Below are positions 8,412 through 15,860 of a stretch of DNA of 34,836 nucleotides, piece after piece; position 1 is the first letter of the stretch, and the number at the start of each line of letters is the position of its first letter. The translations under genes were made by a program, and so were the position numbers. The notes beneath the pieces are model-generated. The model was given only the letters and a program-made list of their open reading frames with translations, did not search any database and was not told the origin of the DNA. The stretch spans positions 1 to 34,836 of the forward strand of contig CAKQUI010000007.1 in NCBI GenBank assembly GCA_934277495.1, in the 5' to 3' direction. Origin of the DNA: an uncultured Clostridia bacterium. Its GTDB lineage: Bacteria > Bacillota > Clostridia > Peptostreptococcales > Anaerovoracaceae.

Positions 8412-10409
8412 CTATTTATTGTATAAATAAACTTTACTTCCTTTCTTGACTTTCGTTCCTGCTGCCGGATACTGTTTGACAACAACGAAATCCTGTTTTT
8501 TCATGGCTTTCTTGTCTGTATCGTATTTCAGAGAATCTCCGCCCAGTATGCCTATGGCGTCACTCACGTTCTTGCCTGTGACATCCGGAACAGTGACTTT
8601 TTTGGCGTTCGCTTTTTCCTGGCTCTTCTTATCCGGAGATACATTCAGATAGCGCAGTGTATCCGAAAGTATCTGTTTTACTCCCGGTGCTGCTGTTACG
8701 CTGCCGTAATGGACTCCCTTAGGACTGTCCACAATAACAAGCACTGCCACCTGGGGATCATCTATCGGAGCCATCGCTATACATGATGAATATGTATCGT
8801 TGCTGTATCCTGTACCTGACTCGTTTATCTTGTCTGCAGTACCTGTCTTGCAGCCAACTCTGTATCCCGCTACTTTGGCGTTTCCGCCTCCGCCTTCTTC
8901 AACGACGTATTCCATTATATCACACATTTCGCTGGCTGTTTCCTCCGAAACCACCTGACGGACGATTTCCGAACTGAAACTCTGTACGGTCTTGCCGCTT
9001 GAGTCTTTGAGTTCCTTGACCAGTCTAGGCTTCATCATTTTGCCGTTGTTGCCAAGAGAACTTACTGCGGTTATCAGCTGTATCGGAGTAACTGCAACGC
9101 CCTGACCGAACCCTATCGTCGCCAGGCCTACAGGTCCTGCATTCTCCTTTGACTGCAGCAGAGCCGTGCCTTCTCCCGGAAAGTCTATACCTGTAGTTCC
9201 GGTTATGCCAAAGGTCGCCATATAATCGTAGAACTTATCTATACCTATCTTGCTGGCAAGCTGTACGAATACAGGGTTGCATGAATTTCCTACTGCCTCT
9301 TTCAGAGACTGGGTCCCATGAGTGTTAGGATATGCCCAGCAGTGTATCGTCTCCCCTGCCACCTGTATGGAACCGGTGCAGTTGTATGTCTGTTTAAGGT
9401 CAGTGACTCCCTCCTCCAGCGCTATAGACGTGGTCAGGAGCTTGAATGTCGAACCCGGTTCGTAAACATCGCATATCAGTGAATTTCTCCACATCTTGTT
9501 CCAGTAATCGACTTTCTCTGAGTCAGACATGTTTTTAAGCTTTTCCTGTTCGCTTTTGCTTGTCGGTGTCTTCGGATCATTCAGATCGAAATCCGGATTC
9601 TGTGCCATCGCCAGGATATCACCTGTTTTAGGATCCATAACGATAGCCATCGCTCTTTTGGCGCTGGTCTTTTTCATGACACGTTTCAGTGCTTTCTCCG
9701 TGTAATGCTGTATCGCCTGATCGAGCGTAGTAACCAGACTGTAACCGTCTTCAGCATTGTAATATCTTTCTTTGCCGTACGACAGTCTGTTGCCGCCTGC
9801 ATCAGTATAATTGACCCATCTTCCGGAAATCCCGCTCAGATATGAATTGTACTGACTCTCAAGTCCAGAAAGACCCTTGTTGTCATCAGTCACTGATCCC
9901 AGTGTATGGGATGCGAATGTACCGAGAGGATATGTCCTTTTCGTGTCTTCTGCTATCTCGACACCGCTAAGTTCAGCATTCCTTATTTTATCCGCTGCTT
10001 CCTTGTCTATTCCTTTTTTGACCTTGACTATTGCCTGTTTCGTTTCGACGAGCTCTCTGAGCTCGGATTCTTTCATCCCTGTATTTTCTGCAAGTACCTT
10101 GACAGTCTTGTCGACGCTGGCCTTTTTTTCTTCGGTCGTCTTGCCGCTGCTGACATCCGTCGGTCTGACCCATATAGTGTAGCATGTGGTGCTCACTGCC
10201 AGTTCATTGCCGTGAGTGTCATATATAGTGCCTCGCTCAGCCTCTATGGGAGTATCTCTTGTCTGCTGCTGCACCGCCTTTTCGGAAAGTTCGCTGCTTC
10301 TTACGATCTGTATCCAGCCCAGTCTCACACAGAGAGCTGTAAAGCAGACAAAGATTATTATCATCATTATTATCAGATTTCTCTTGCTGTTGTTTGATGC
10401 TGATACCAT
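8412..10409 (-). CDS. Class B penicillin-binding transpeptidase (PbpB/SpoVD-type, PASTA)
   Basis: A membrane-anchored D,D-transpeptidase of 665 residues that crosslinks septal peptidoglycan with FtsW. One N-terminal membrane segment lies at about residues 12-30. The PBP dimerisation domain follows (ERGTIYDTHGNELA). The transpeptidase domain has the active-site tetrad STFK at Ser320, SCN at 376-378 and KTG at 521-523. A single C-terminal PASTA repeat occupies about 600-665 (VPDVTGKNVSDAIGIL...PAAGTKVKKGSKVYLY). The dcw position argues for the division enzyme, but sporulation SpoVD has the same architecture and cannot be excluded, so no symbol is given. AAGGAG lies just before the ATG. Confidence 0.93.
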   Translation of the reverse strand: MVSASNNSKRNLIIMMIIIFVCFTALCVRLGWIQIVRSSELSEKAVQQQTRDTPIEAERGTIYDTHGNELAVSTTCYTIWVRPTDVSSGKTTEEKKASVDKTVKVLAENTGMKESELRELVETKQAIVKVKKGIDKEAADKIRNAELSGVEIAEDTKRTYPLGTFASHTLGSVTDDNKGLSGLESQYNSYLSGISGRWVNYTDAGGNRLSYGKERYYNAEDGYSLVTTLDQAIQHYTEKALKRVMKKTSAKRAMAIVMDPKTGDILAMAQNPDFDLNDPKTPTSKSEQEKLKNMSDSEKVDYWNKMWRNSLICDVYEPGSTFKLLTTSIALEEGVTDLKQTYNCTGSIQVAGETIHCWAYPNTHGTQSLKEAVGNSCNPVFVQLASKIGIDKFYDYMATFGITGTTGIDFPGEGTALLQSKENAGPVGLATIGFGQGVAVTPIQLITAVSSLGNNGKMMKPRLVKELKDSSGKTVQSFSSEIVRQVVSEETASEMCDIMEYVVEEGGGGNAKVAGYRVGCKTGTADKINESGTGYSNDTYSSCIAMAPIDDPQVAVLVIVDSPKGVHYGSVTAAPGVKQILSDTLRYLNVSPDKKSQEKANAKKVTVPDVTGKNVSDAIGILGGDSLKYDTDKKAMKKQDFVVVKQYPAAGTKVKKGSKVYLYNK

Positions 10410-10427
10410 ATCTCTCCTTTATAAATT

Positions 10428-10459
10428 ACCCGGACATATTTGCGCTCGGCTGTCCGGGT
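10428..10459 (-). promoter_or_regulatory. Strong hairpin in the ftsL-pbp leader
   Basis: A perfect 9-bp inverted repeat ACCCGGACA/TGTCCGGGT with a 14-nt loop sits in the 103-nt gap between ftsL and the transpeptidase gene, ending about 18 nt before the pbp start. Only a weak AATTT follows, so it is a poor terminator. It may attenuate, protect the 5' end of a processed mRNA, or modulate pbp translation. A weaker AT-only inverted repeat (AATATAA/TTATATT) lies at 10476-10503. Confidence 0.55.
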
Positions 10460-10512
10460 CCTGTATGCTCCTATGAATATAACATCACTACGGATATTAT
10501 ATTTTTTTGATG

Positions 10513-10962
10513 TCAGTTATATGCCTTATCCTTTATAATATCTGCAAATCCCTGAGCCGGCACATCATCCGATGATATGTATACCTGTTTTTTGGCGGCG
10601 GGATATACCATTTTGAGGGAATCCTTTGCCTCCTGCTCCACATACTTTATGTTGTTGGCGCTGTATACCTTGGCCTGAAGGTTCTCGATCTCTCCCTGAA
10701 GCACATTGTTGCTGTGCAGCATCGTGTTTATATCGAATCTTATACTTGCGGAATATGCAGTCATGATAATGCTTATGATCATCATCGCTCCCAGAAGGAG
10801 CACCGCTGTAAGCGCCAGCTTTTTACTGTTGCCGGAAGGTGCCGCAGACCTGTTCTCAGGCTTTTTTCTCTGCTGCCTTCTCCTGTCCTGTTCAGGCTTC
10901 ATATCAAAGCCGTACTTCTGATATTTTTTCTCGTATTCATACCATCTTTCAGGTGCTATCAT
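10513..10962 (-). CDS. ftsL: FtsL-like cell division protein
   Basis: A small bitopic protein of 149 residues. A basic, glutamine-rich cytoplasmic N-terminus of about 45 residues precedes one membrane segment (LALTAVLLLGAMMIISIIMT). A heptad-like extracytoplasmic coiled coil follows (NTMLHSNNVLQGEIENLQAKVYSANNIKYVEQEAKDSL, split here from neighbouring residues). FtsL pairs with DivIC and FtsQ/DivIB to regulate the septal synthase. Sequence similarity in this family is low, so the call rests on topology, size and position between rsmH and pbpB. GAGG lies 8 nt upstream; the start is 5 nt from the rsmH stop. Confidence 0.82.
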   Translation of the reverse strand: MIAPERWYEYEKKYQKYGFDMKPEQDRRRQQRKKPENRSAAPSGNSKKLALTAVLLLGAMMIISIIMTAYSASIRFDINTMLHSNNVLQGEIENLQAKVYSANNIKYVEQEAKDSLKMVYPAAKKQVYISSDDVPAQGFADIIKDKAYN

Positions 10963-10967
10963 GTCAG

Positions 10968-11906
10968 TTACCTCTTCTTTTCTATTACTCTGAGCTTGGC
11001 GCTCCTCGCACGAGGATTGTCCTCAAGTTCTTTTTTTCCTGATACTATAGGTTTGCCTGTGACTTTCACCACATCGGAAACCCTGCCGCATACGCACACG
11101 GGAAATTCCTTCGGGCATGTGCACGGATCGAGCCTGCGGCGGAATGCGTCCTTTACGATCCTGTCTTCAAGGGAATGGAAAGTTATTATGCATAGTCTTC
11201 CTCCCGGAAGCAGCACATCGCAGAATTCGTCTACTGCTTTCTTCAGCTGTTCCAGCTCTCCATTGACTTCTATCCTTATAGCCTGAAATGTCCTCTTGGC
11301 AGGATGCGGACCGTCTCTTCTGGCCGATGCAGGTATCGCTGCTTTTATCACATCTACAAGCTCACCGGTGGTCTCGATGGGTTTTTCTTTCCTGCGCTCT
11401 GTTATGAATCCGCTTATCCTTGAAGCCCATCGCTCCTCGCCGTAATCCTTTATCACCGATGTAAGCTGATCCCTGTCGTACCGGTTCACCACATCATAAG
11501 CTGAGAAAGAATCATTCCTGTTCATCCTCATGTCCAGCGGCGCATCGTGCATGTATGAAAATCCCCTGTCAGCGTTGTCCAGCTGAAAGGAAGAAACACC
11601 TATATCAAGCAGTGCTCCGTCAAGACCCGGTATGCCGTTTCTTTCAAGTATGTCCTTTATGTTCGAATAATTATCCTGCACAAGTATCTTCCTGCATTCA
11701 AGACTCTCAAGTCTCTTACCGGCAGCTTCGATCGCATCGGCATCTCTGTCTATGCCTATCAGCAGACCCTCAGGTCCGAGTCTGGCGCCGATACCCATGG
11801 AGTGTCCTCCTCCACCCAGAGTCCCGTCGGCATATATACCACCGGGCTTTATCCTTAGATTCTCGATACATTCTTCGTATAGTACAGGTACATGTTTAAA
11901 ATCCAT
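10968..11906 (-). CDS. rsmH: 16S rRNA m4C1402 methyltransferase RsmH
   Basis: An S-adenosylmethionine-dependent N4-methyltransferase of 312 residues acting on C1402 of 16S rRNA. It starts MDFKHVPVLYEECI and has the AdoMet loop DGTLGGGGHS, GIDRDADAIEAAG, and the C-terminal signature FHSLEDRIVKDAFRRR followed by a cysteine cluster (CTCPKEFPVCVCG) before the end. I chose the ATG at 11906, with GGAG just upstream inside mraZ, since residues before it are unlike the family. The gene overlaps mraZ by 11 nt, so translation is coupled. Confidence 0.95.
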   Translation of the reverse strand: MDFKHVPVLYEECIENLRIKPGGIYADGTLGGGGHSMGIGARLGPEGLLIGIDRDADAIEAAGKRLESLECRKILVQDNYSNIKDILERNGIPGLDGALLDIGVSSFQLDNADRGFSYMHDAPLDMRMNRNDSFSAYDVVNRYDRDQLTSVIKDYGEERWASRISGFITERRKEKPIETTGELVDVIKAAIPASARRDGPHPAKRTFQAIRIEVNGELEQLKKAVDEFCDVLLPGGRLCIITFHSLEDRIVKDAFRRRLDPCTCPKEFPVCVCGRVSDVVKVTGKPIVSGKKELEDNPRARSAKLRVIEKKR

Positions 11907-12336
11907 ATATCTCCAACCCTTCTGCTGCTTCGCTGGCATCCAGCAGTTCTCCTGTTTCGGGATCGAGCTCTGCATCCCAGAACTCTCTGCTCCATACCTC
12001 TATGGTCCGGTTGTTTCCTATCGTCACAAGTTCCTTTTCGATACCTGCATAGTCCTTCAGTTCCTGAGGCAGCGTAAGTCGCCCCTGCTTGTCCACATCA
12101 CACTCTGCAGCTGATGAAAAATAGTGTCTTTTCACCTTTCTCGTTCTCGGATTGCTCCTTGGAAGCTCGTCCAGCTTGTCAGCAAGCTTCTGCCATTCAT
12201 CAACGGGATATATCGTCAGACACTCGTCCAGGGACTTTGCTATTATGCACTTCCCTCCGAGCTCTTCTCTGAATTTTGCAGGCACAATAAGTCTGGACTT
12301 GCCATCTATTGAATTGTTGAATTTACCTACAAACAT
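11896..12336 (-). CDS. mraZ: Transcriptional regulator MraZ
   Basis: A double AbrB-like DNA-binding protein of 146 residues. Both halves carry the family signature: SIDGKSRLIVPAKFREEL near residue 10 and DVDKQGRLTLPQELKDYA near residue 80. MraZ forms rings that bind tandem repeats upstream of its own gene and repress the dcw operon. The ATG at 12336 begins the typical MFVGKF and has GGAGG 7 nt upstream; the ATG at 12351 precedes that site. The tail after about residue 130 is acidic. Its likely binding sites are listed separately. Confidence 0.95.
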   Translation of the reverse strand: MFVGKFNNSIDGKSRLIVPAKFREELGGKCIIAKSLDECLTIYPVDEWQKLADKLDELPRSNPRTRKVKRHYFSSAAECDVDKQGRLTLPQELKDYAGIEKELVTIGNNRTIEVWSREFWDAELDPETGELLDASEAAEGLEIYGF

Positions 12337-12359
12337 CGAGACTCCTCCCATAATGAATT

Positions 12360-12431
12360 TACTCCATTTTAAACCACTTCACACCATTTATCAACAGAAT
12401 CGCTCCCTTTTGATGCAATTACACTCCATTT
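12360..12431 (-). promoter_or_regulatory. Array of MraZ-type operator repeats
   Basis: On the minus strand three units, AAATGGTGTG, AAGTGGTTTA and AAATGGAGTA, lie head to tail at exactly 10-bp spacing (12389-12360). A fourth, AAATGGAGTG, lies at 12431-12422 and a weaker one, AAAGGGAGCG, at 12410-12401, each 21 bp further upstream. Known MraZ operators are short TGG/GTG-containing repeats with about 10-bp spacing upstream of mraZ. The repeats cover the -10, the spacer and part of the -35 of the mraZ promoter, which fits autorepression. Confidence 0.75.
12366..12394 (-). promoter_or_regulatory. mraZ (dcw operon) promoter
   Basis: The minus strand shows TTGATA (12394-12389), a 17-nt spacer and TAAAAT (12371-12366). 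Transcription would start near 12358, leaving a leader of about 22 nt before the mraZ ATG. The element is overlaid by MraZ-type repeats, and its -35 overlaps a one-mismatch DnaA box (TTATCAACA, plus strand 12388-12396). Confidence 0.75.
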
Positions 12432-12441
12432 TTTGATTTTT

Positions 12442-12502
12442 TTATCCACAGTTCTTTTCTTTGAAAGTTATGCACAACTATATGTAGTGTGATTTATCCA
12501 CA
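12442..12502 (+). promoter_or_regulatory. Three phased perfect DnaA boxes
   Basis: TTATCCACA at 12442-12450, TTATGCACA at 12468-12476 and TTATCCACA at 12494-12502 all match the DnaA-box consensus TTATNCACA without error. They have the same orientation and a spacing of exactly 26 bp. A one-mismatch copy (TTATCAACA) lies at 12388-12396 over the mraZ -35, and a one-mismatch inverted copy (TTTGTATAA) at 12522-12530. The cluster lies between the divergent mraZ and lipoprotein promoters. Confidence 0.85.
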
Positions 12503-12588
12503 GCATCAACTACATATGCGATTTGTATAAATCACAGGAAAATATGTACAGAAAAGTCGTCAGCATATTCAGGATTTATCAAAACCCC

Positions 12589-12617
12589 TTGATATTACTG
12601 TGTTCAGAGTGTAGAAT
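12589..12617 (+). promoter_or_regulatory. Promoter of the lipoprotein gene
   Basis: TTGATA (12589-12594), 17-nt spacer, TAGAAT (12612-12617). The start would be near 12624, giving a leader of about 36 nt to the ATG at 12660. The nearest perfect DnaA box ends about 87 bp upstream of the -35. Confidence 0.7.
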
Positions 12618-12659
12618 GAAGAAAATGATATTTTAAAATTTATTTAACAGGGAGAGAAA

Positions 12660-13148
12660 ATGAACAGATTTAAAAGATTCAGTGGTTTATTGCTTGTTTT
12701 GTGTATGGTTTCTGTTTTCATTTTAGCAGGGTGCGGAGAAAAAAAATCAGGAAACACTATAGACGAACCTGAAATAACTGGAAATTACCTCAAAGAGGAC
12801 TATTCACAGCAGCTTCTCAACGATGGTGCTGAAACTATGATCGGCTTTGTCGACATGGAGAAGACTGACAGCGGATATTCCGTCCATGTCGTTGAGAAAG
12901 AAGTCGTAAAGAGTTCGTCTTACAAAGAAGGCTATTACATAGCTGATACAAATCTTGTGACCGACTTTACACTTGGCAGCGATGCACGTATCGCCTGCCT
13001 TGAAGACGGCAAGCTGGAAGTCGAATCGGCAGATGACTTCATAAAAAACAAGGCATCTCACAAAGACCAGTTATTTACGATATATATGATGGGTACATCA
13101 GCCGAGCTTATCCTCGGAACTGACCCGAAAGATGTCATGACAAAATGA
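12660..13148 (+). CDS. Small lipoprotein of unknown function
   Basis: A protein of 162 residues with a basic N-region, a hydrophobic core and the lipobox ILAGC, so it is probably cleaved before Cys25, lipidated by Lgt and held on the outer face of the membrane. The mature part is acidic and predicted soluble (GFVDMEKTDSGYSVHVVEKEV..., then an FTLGSDARIACLEDGKL segment). I do not recognise the family. GGAGAG lies just upstream of the ATG. The gene is monocistronic, with its own promoter and terminator. It is divergent from the dcw operon across the DnaA-box region, so it could share that control. Confidence 0.88.
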   Translation: MNRFKRFSGLLLVLCMVSVFILAGCGEKKSGNTIDEPEITGNYLKEDYSQQLLNDGAETMIGFVDMEKTDSGYSVHVVEKEVVKSSSYKEGYYIADTNLVTDFTLGSDARIACLEDGKLEVESADDFIKNKASHKDQLFTIYMMGTSAELILGTDPKDVMTK

Positions 13149-13173
13149 TACAGATAAAGAATGAAGATCACAG

Positions 13174-13204
13174 ACGGAGCCTTTTCAGGCTTCGTTTTTT
13201 TATT
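13174..13204 (+). terminator. Intrinsic terminator of the lipoprotein gene
   Basis: Stem ACGGAGCC/GGCTTCGT (8 bp, one G-U pair), a 6-nt loop, then a run of T. It lies 26 nt after the lipoprotein stop. The following stretch to 13388 shows no gene that I can support. Confidence 0.9.
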
Positions 13205-13387
13205 TGGAAAAAGCCCTGCGACGCAGTGGTGCTATTGCATGACAGTAAATCACGCCAATACACATGAAGCACAGTTATTCCCAGACAGGAAGTAAGATAC
13301 TGCAAAAAACAAAAGTGGCTACGCTGCGTATTATCATATGAAACTTTTGTTGATATTCCGGAAAAATCGAAAACGATATTTTCTACA

Positions 13388-13433
13388 TAAAAAAAGCCCT
13401 TGAAATTCCAGTATACACGCTGAAATCCAAGGG
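13388..13433 (-). terminator. Intrinsic terminator after ychF
   Basis: On the minus strand CCCTTGGATTTC pairs with GAATTTCAAGGG (12 bp, one mismatch and one G-U) around a 13-nt loop, followed by C and seven T. It begins 8 nt after the ychF stop. T-richness on the other side may let it work in both directions. It would end the metF-to-ychF transcript. Confidence 0.9.
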
Positions 13434-13440
13434 TCGTTTT

Positions 13441-14532
13441 TTATACGTTGAACAGGAAATGTATAACGTCTCCGTCTTTTACCACATAGTCCTTGCCCTC
13501 TGATCTTATGAGGCCTTTTTCTTTGGCTGTTGCCAGATTGCCGCCACATTCGACAAGTTTATCATAGGCTATCGTTTCAGCTCTTATGAATCCTTTTTCG
13601 AAGTCGGTGTGTATCTTGCCTGCAGCGCCCGGCGCCTTCGTGCCACGCTTTATCGTCCAGGCTCTTACCTCAGGTTCTCCGGCTGTAAGGAATGATATCA
13701 GATCGAGAAGTCTGTATGACGCTTTTACAAGCTTGTCAAGACCTGATTCAGATATCCCCATTTCTTCAAGGAACATTTCTTTCTCGTCATCATCAAGTTC
13801 TGACATCTCAGCTTCTATCTTTGCACATACCACTACCACGTCCGAACCTTCTGTTGCTGCAAACTCCCTGACTTTCTTTATATATTCGTTGTCTTCCTTT
13901 GCAGCATCATCCTCTGCAACATTGGCTGCATAGATCACCGGCTTGTATGAAAGCAGATCCAGGCTCTTCACGAATTCAGCTTCATCGTCTTCAAGCTCCA
14001 TGGCCCTCGCCGACCTGCCTGATGCAAGGAAATCGTTGACTTTGTTCAGCAGATCCAGTTCCTTCTGCAGACTCTTGTCACCCTTGAGATTCTTTGTTGT
14101 TTTCTGTATACGTCTTTCAAGGACCTCCATATCTGACATTATCAGCTCAAGGTTTATAGTTTCTATGTCAGATACAGGATCGACTCTACCGTCTACATGC
14201 ACCACGTTGGGATCGTCAAAACACCTTACTACATGAACGATGGCTGCCACCTCACGTATATGTCCCAGGAACTTGTTTCCAAGGCCCTCTCCCTTTGAAG
14301 CACCCTTTACAAGGCCTGCAATGTCATAAAACTCTATTGTCGTATATATCGTCTTCTTCGAATCATACATGTCATGGAGTACTTTCAGACGTTCATCCGG
14401 TACGGTTACGACGCCGACATTCGGTTCTATTGTACAGAAAGGATAGTTTGCCGCTTCTGCCCCTGCTTTTGTTATGGCATTGAACAGCGTACTCTTGCCG
14501 ACGTTCGGCAGTCCGACGATACCTAATTTCAT
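13441..14532 (-). CDS. ychF: Ribosome-binding ATPase YchF
   Basis: An Obg-family P-loop protein of 363 residues that prefers ATP and binds the ribosome. The Walker A is [16 protein letters not shown]2/G3 features are [13 protein letters not shown] and [22 protein letters not shown]. An alpha-helical coiled-coil insertion follows the G domain. The C-terminal TGS-like domain ends ...[19 protein letters not shown], as in full-length YchF. The ATG has AAGGAG 11 nt upstream. It is separated from lgt by 88 nt with no terminator, so it is probably the last gene of the same transcript. Confidence 0.96.
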   Translation of the reverse strand: MKLGIVGLPNVGKSTLFNAITKAGAEAANYPFCTIEPNVGVVTVPDERLKVLHDMYDSKKTIYTTIEFYDIAGLVKGASKGEGLGNKFLGHIREVAAIVHVVRCFDDPNVVHVDGRVDPVSDIETINLELIMSDMEVLERRIQKTTKNLKGDKSLQKELDLLNKVNDFLASGRSARAMELEDDEAEFVKSLDLLSYKPVIYAANVAEDDAAKEDNEYIKKVREFAATEGSDVVVVCAKIEAEMSELDDDEKEMFLEEMGISESGLDKLVKASYRLLDLISFLTAGEPEVRAWTIKRGTKAPGAAGKIHTDFEKGFIRAETIAYDKLVECGGNLATAKEKGLIRSEGKDYVVKDGDVIHFLFNV

Positions 14533-14620
14533 AATTTATATCTCTCCTTGCTATTTATTATCTTCATACTGTATATATCCCGGCCGCATACGATCTGCAG
14601 CACAGACAATATACATTATA

Positions 14621-15382
14621 TCATTTTTTATCGTTTCCGGCTACACTGCGTCTCTTTATGATATAAAATACCACGCAGACAGCTATCACCGACAGGCTGA
14701 GCACCTGCGCCTGCTTGAAGGGACCTATCATAAGGCTGTCTGTCCTCAGCCACTCCACTAAAAATCTTTCTGCGGAATACAGGATGCAGTACAGCAGCAG
14801 CACCTGTCCCTGAAAATTCCTTCTGTGATCGATCTTTATCAATACTATGCACAGTATCAGACACCATATCGATTCGTACAGGAATGTAGGATGACAGATC
14901 ACGCCGTTTATATCGACGCCCCAGGGCAGACTTGTCGGACCTCCGTGAGCCTCCGAGTTGAAATAATTGCCCCACCTGCCTATGGCCTGAGCCAGAGCTA
15001 CGCCCGGTGCTATCAGATCGAAGACCTCAAGGGGCTTTATCTTCCATACACGGCATAATATCAGCACCGCAGCTGCACCGAATATCAGACCTCCGTGTAT
15101 AGCCAGACCTCCGCCTCTGATATTTATCATTTTCATGAAATCTCCGGAATAGGAATGCCAGTTGAACACAACATAGTAGATCCTCGCTCCGATGACTGCC
15201 GCAGGGACTGTTATCACGACCATATCCAGAAGTTTTTCTGAAGTAATGCCGTGTTTCTGAGCCCTGATGCAGCTGATCAGCACGCCTGCTGCCATTCCTG
15301 TCGTTATCATGATGGCATACCACATTATATCTATACCAAATATAGTGAACGCCACCGGATCAGGGACCGGGAAACCTCTCAT
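14621..15382 (-). CDS. lgt: Prolipoprotein diacylglyceryl transferase Lgt
   Basis: A polytopic membrane enzyme of 253 residues that adds diacylglycerol from phosphatidylglycerol to the lipobox cysteine. Visible family motifs are YAIMITTG in TM1, GARIYYV, GGLAIHGGLIFG with the catalytic histidine region, and the Lgt signature GRWGNYFNSEAHGG. The C-terminal AERFLVEWLRTD segment holds the conserved Glu and Arg. Seven hydrophobic segments are apparent. GGAGG lies 8 nt upstream. It would process the lipoprotein encoded at 12660, among others. Confidence 0.95.
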   Translation of the reverse strand: MRGFPVPDPVAFTIFGIDIMWYAIMITTGMAAGVLISCIRAQKHGITSEKLLDMVVITVPAAVIGARIYYVVFNWHSYSGDFMKMINIRGGGLAIHGGLIFGAAAVLILCRVWKIKPLEVFDLIAPGVALAQAIGRWGNYFNSEAHGGPTSLPWGVDINGVICHPTFLYESIWCLILCIVLIKIDHRRNFQGQVLLLYCILYSAERFLVEWLRTDSLMIGPFKQAQVLSLSVIAVCVVFYIIKRRSVAGNDKK

Positions 15383-15407
15383 TTACTGATCCTCCCTCAT
15401 TAAAATC

Positions 15408-15860
15408 TCAGACTTTTTTCGTAAACTGCTCGCCGCAGTGCGGACACTTTATCCTTATTTTCCCTGCATTGCGGGGTACTCTGAGTTTCTCACCGCATAC
15501 AGGACATCTGAGAATCTTGTGTTCCGGATCCCTGCTTCTGCCAAAGCCGTATCCGCCGCTGCTTCTGCCGCCTTGCCTGCCAAAGCCTCCTCCGGCACTG
15601 TTTCCTCTGCCGCCTCTGAATCTTCCCACAAGCTGCATGAATCTCTGATTTTCTCCCATCCTGGCAGAGATGTTCCTGGAAAACATCCTTGAGTATGTGT
15701 AGATCAGCAGTATCAGTGTCACGAAATGCAGTATGCGTGATCTTGTGAACATATCTATGATGATCAGCACCATCGTCACAACAAGCAGGAACCTGTTGAG
15801 CTGGTCCACGCCATATCTGCCTCTCATTATTTCTGTGAGCCACATCCTAAACCTGCCCAT
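15408..15860 (-). CDS. Zinc-ribbon membrane protein of unknown function
   Basis: A 150-residue protein with two closely spaced hydrophobic segments (about residues 25-65), then a Gly/Arg-rich linker (GGRGNSAGGGFGRQGG...), then a C-terminal zinc ribbon CPVC-X15-CPHC. The ribbon would face the cytoplasm if the helical hairpin is correctly read. No function is known to me. The ATG at 15860 has GGAGG 9 nt upstream and overlaps the metH stop by 14 nt. It lies 25 nt before lgt, so it belongs to the met-lgt-ychF unit. Confidence 0.85.
   Translation of the reverse strand: MGRFRMWLTEIMRGRYGVDQLNRFLLVVTMVLIIIDMFTRSRILHFVTLILLIYTYSRMFSRNISARMGENQRFMQLVGRFRGGRGNSAGGGFGRQGGRSSGGYGFGRSRDPEHKILRCPVCGEKLRVPRNAGKIRIKCPHCGEQFTKKV

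Noticed and set aside
12337..12659. Replication origin suggested by three DnaA boxes and AT-rich DNA.
   Set aside because: No dnaA, dnaN, rnpA, rpmH or gidA nearby, and the boxes sit in a promoter region. A regulatory role is simpler. GC-skew of the whole genome would settle it.
13205..13387. Possible gene or repeat remnant between the lipoprotein terminator and the ychF terminator.
   Set aside because: Only tiny palindromes (for example CTGCG-A-CGCAG) are present; no frame, motif or second copy in the window.
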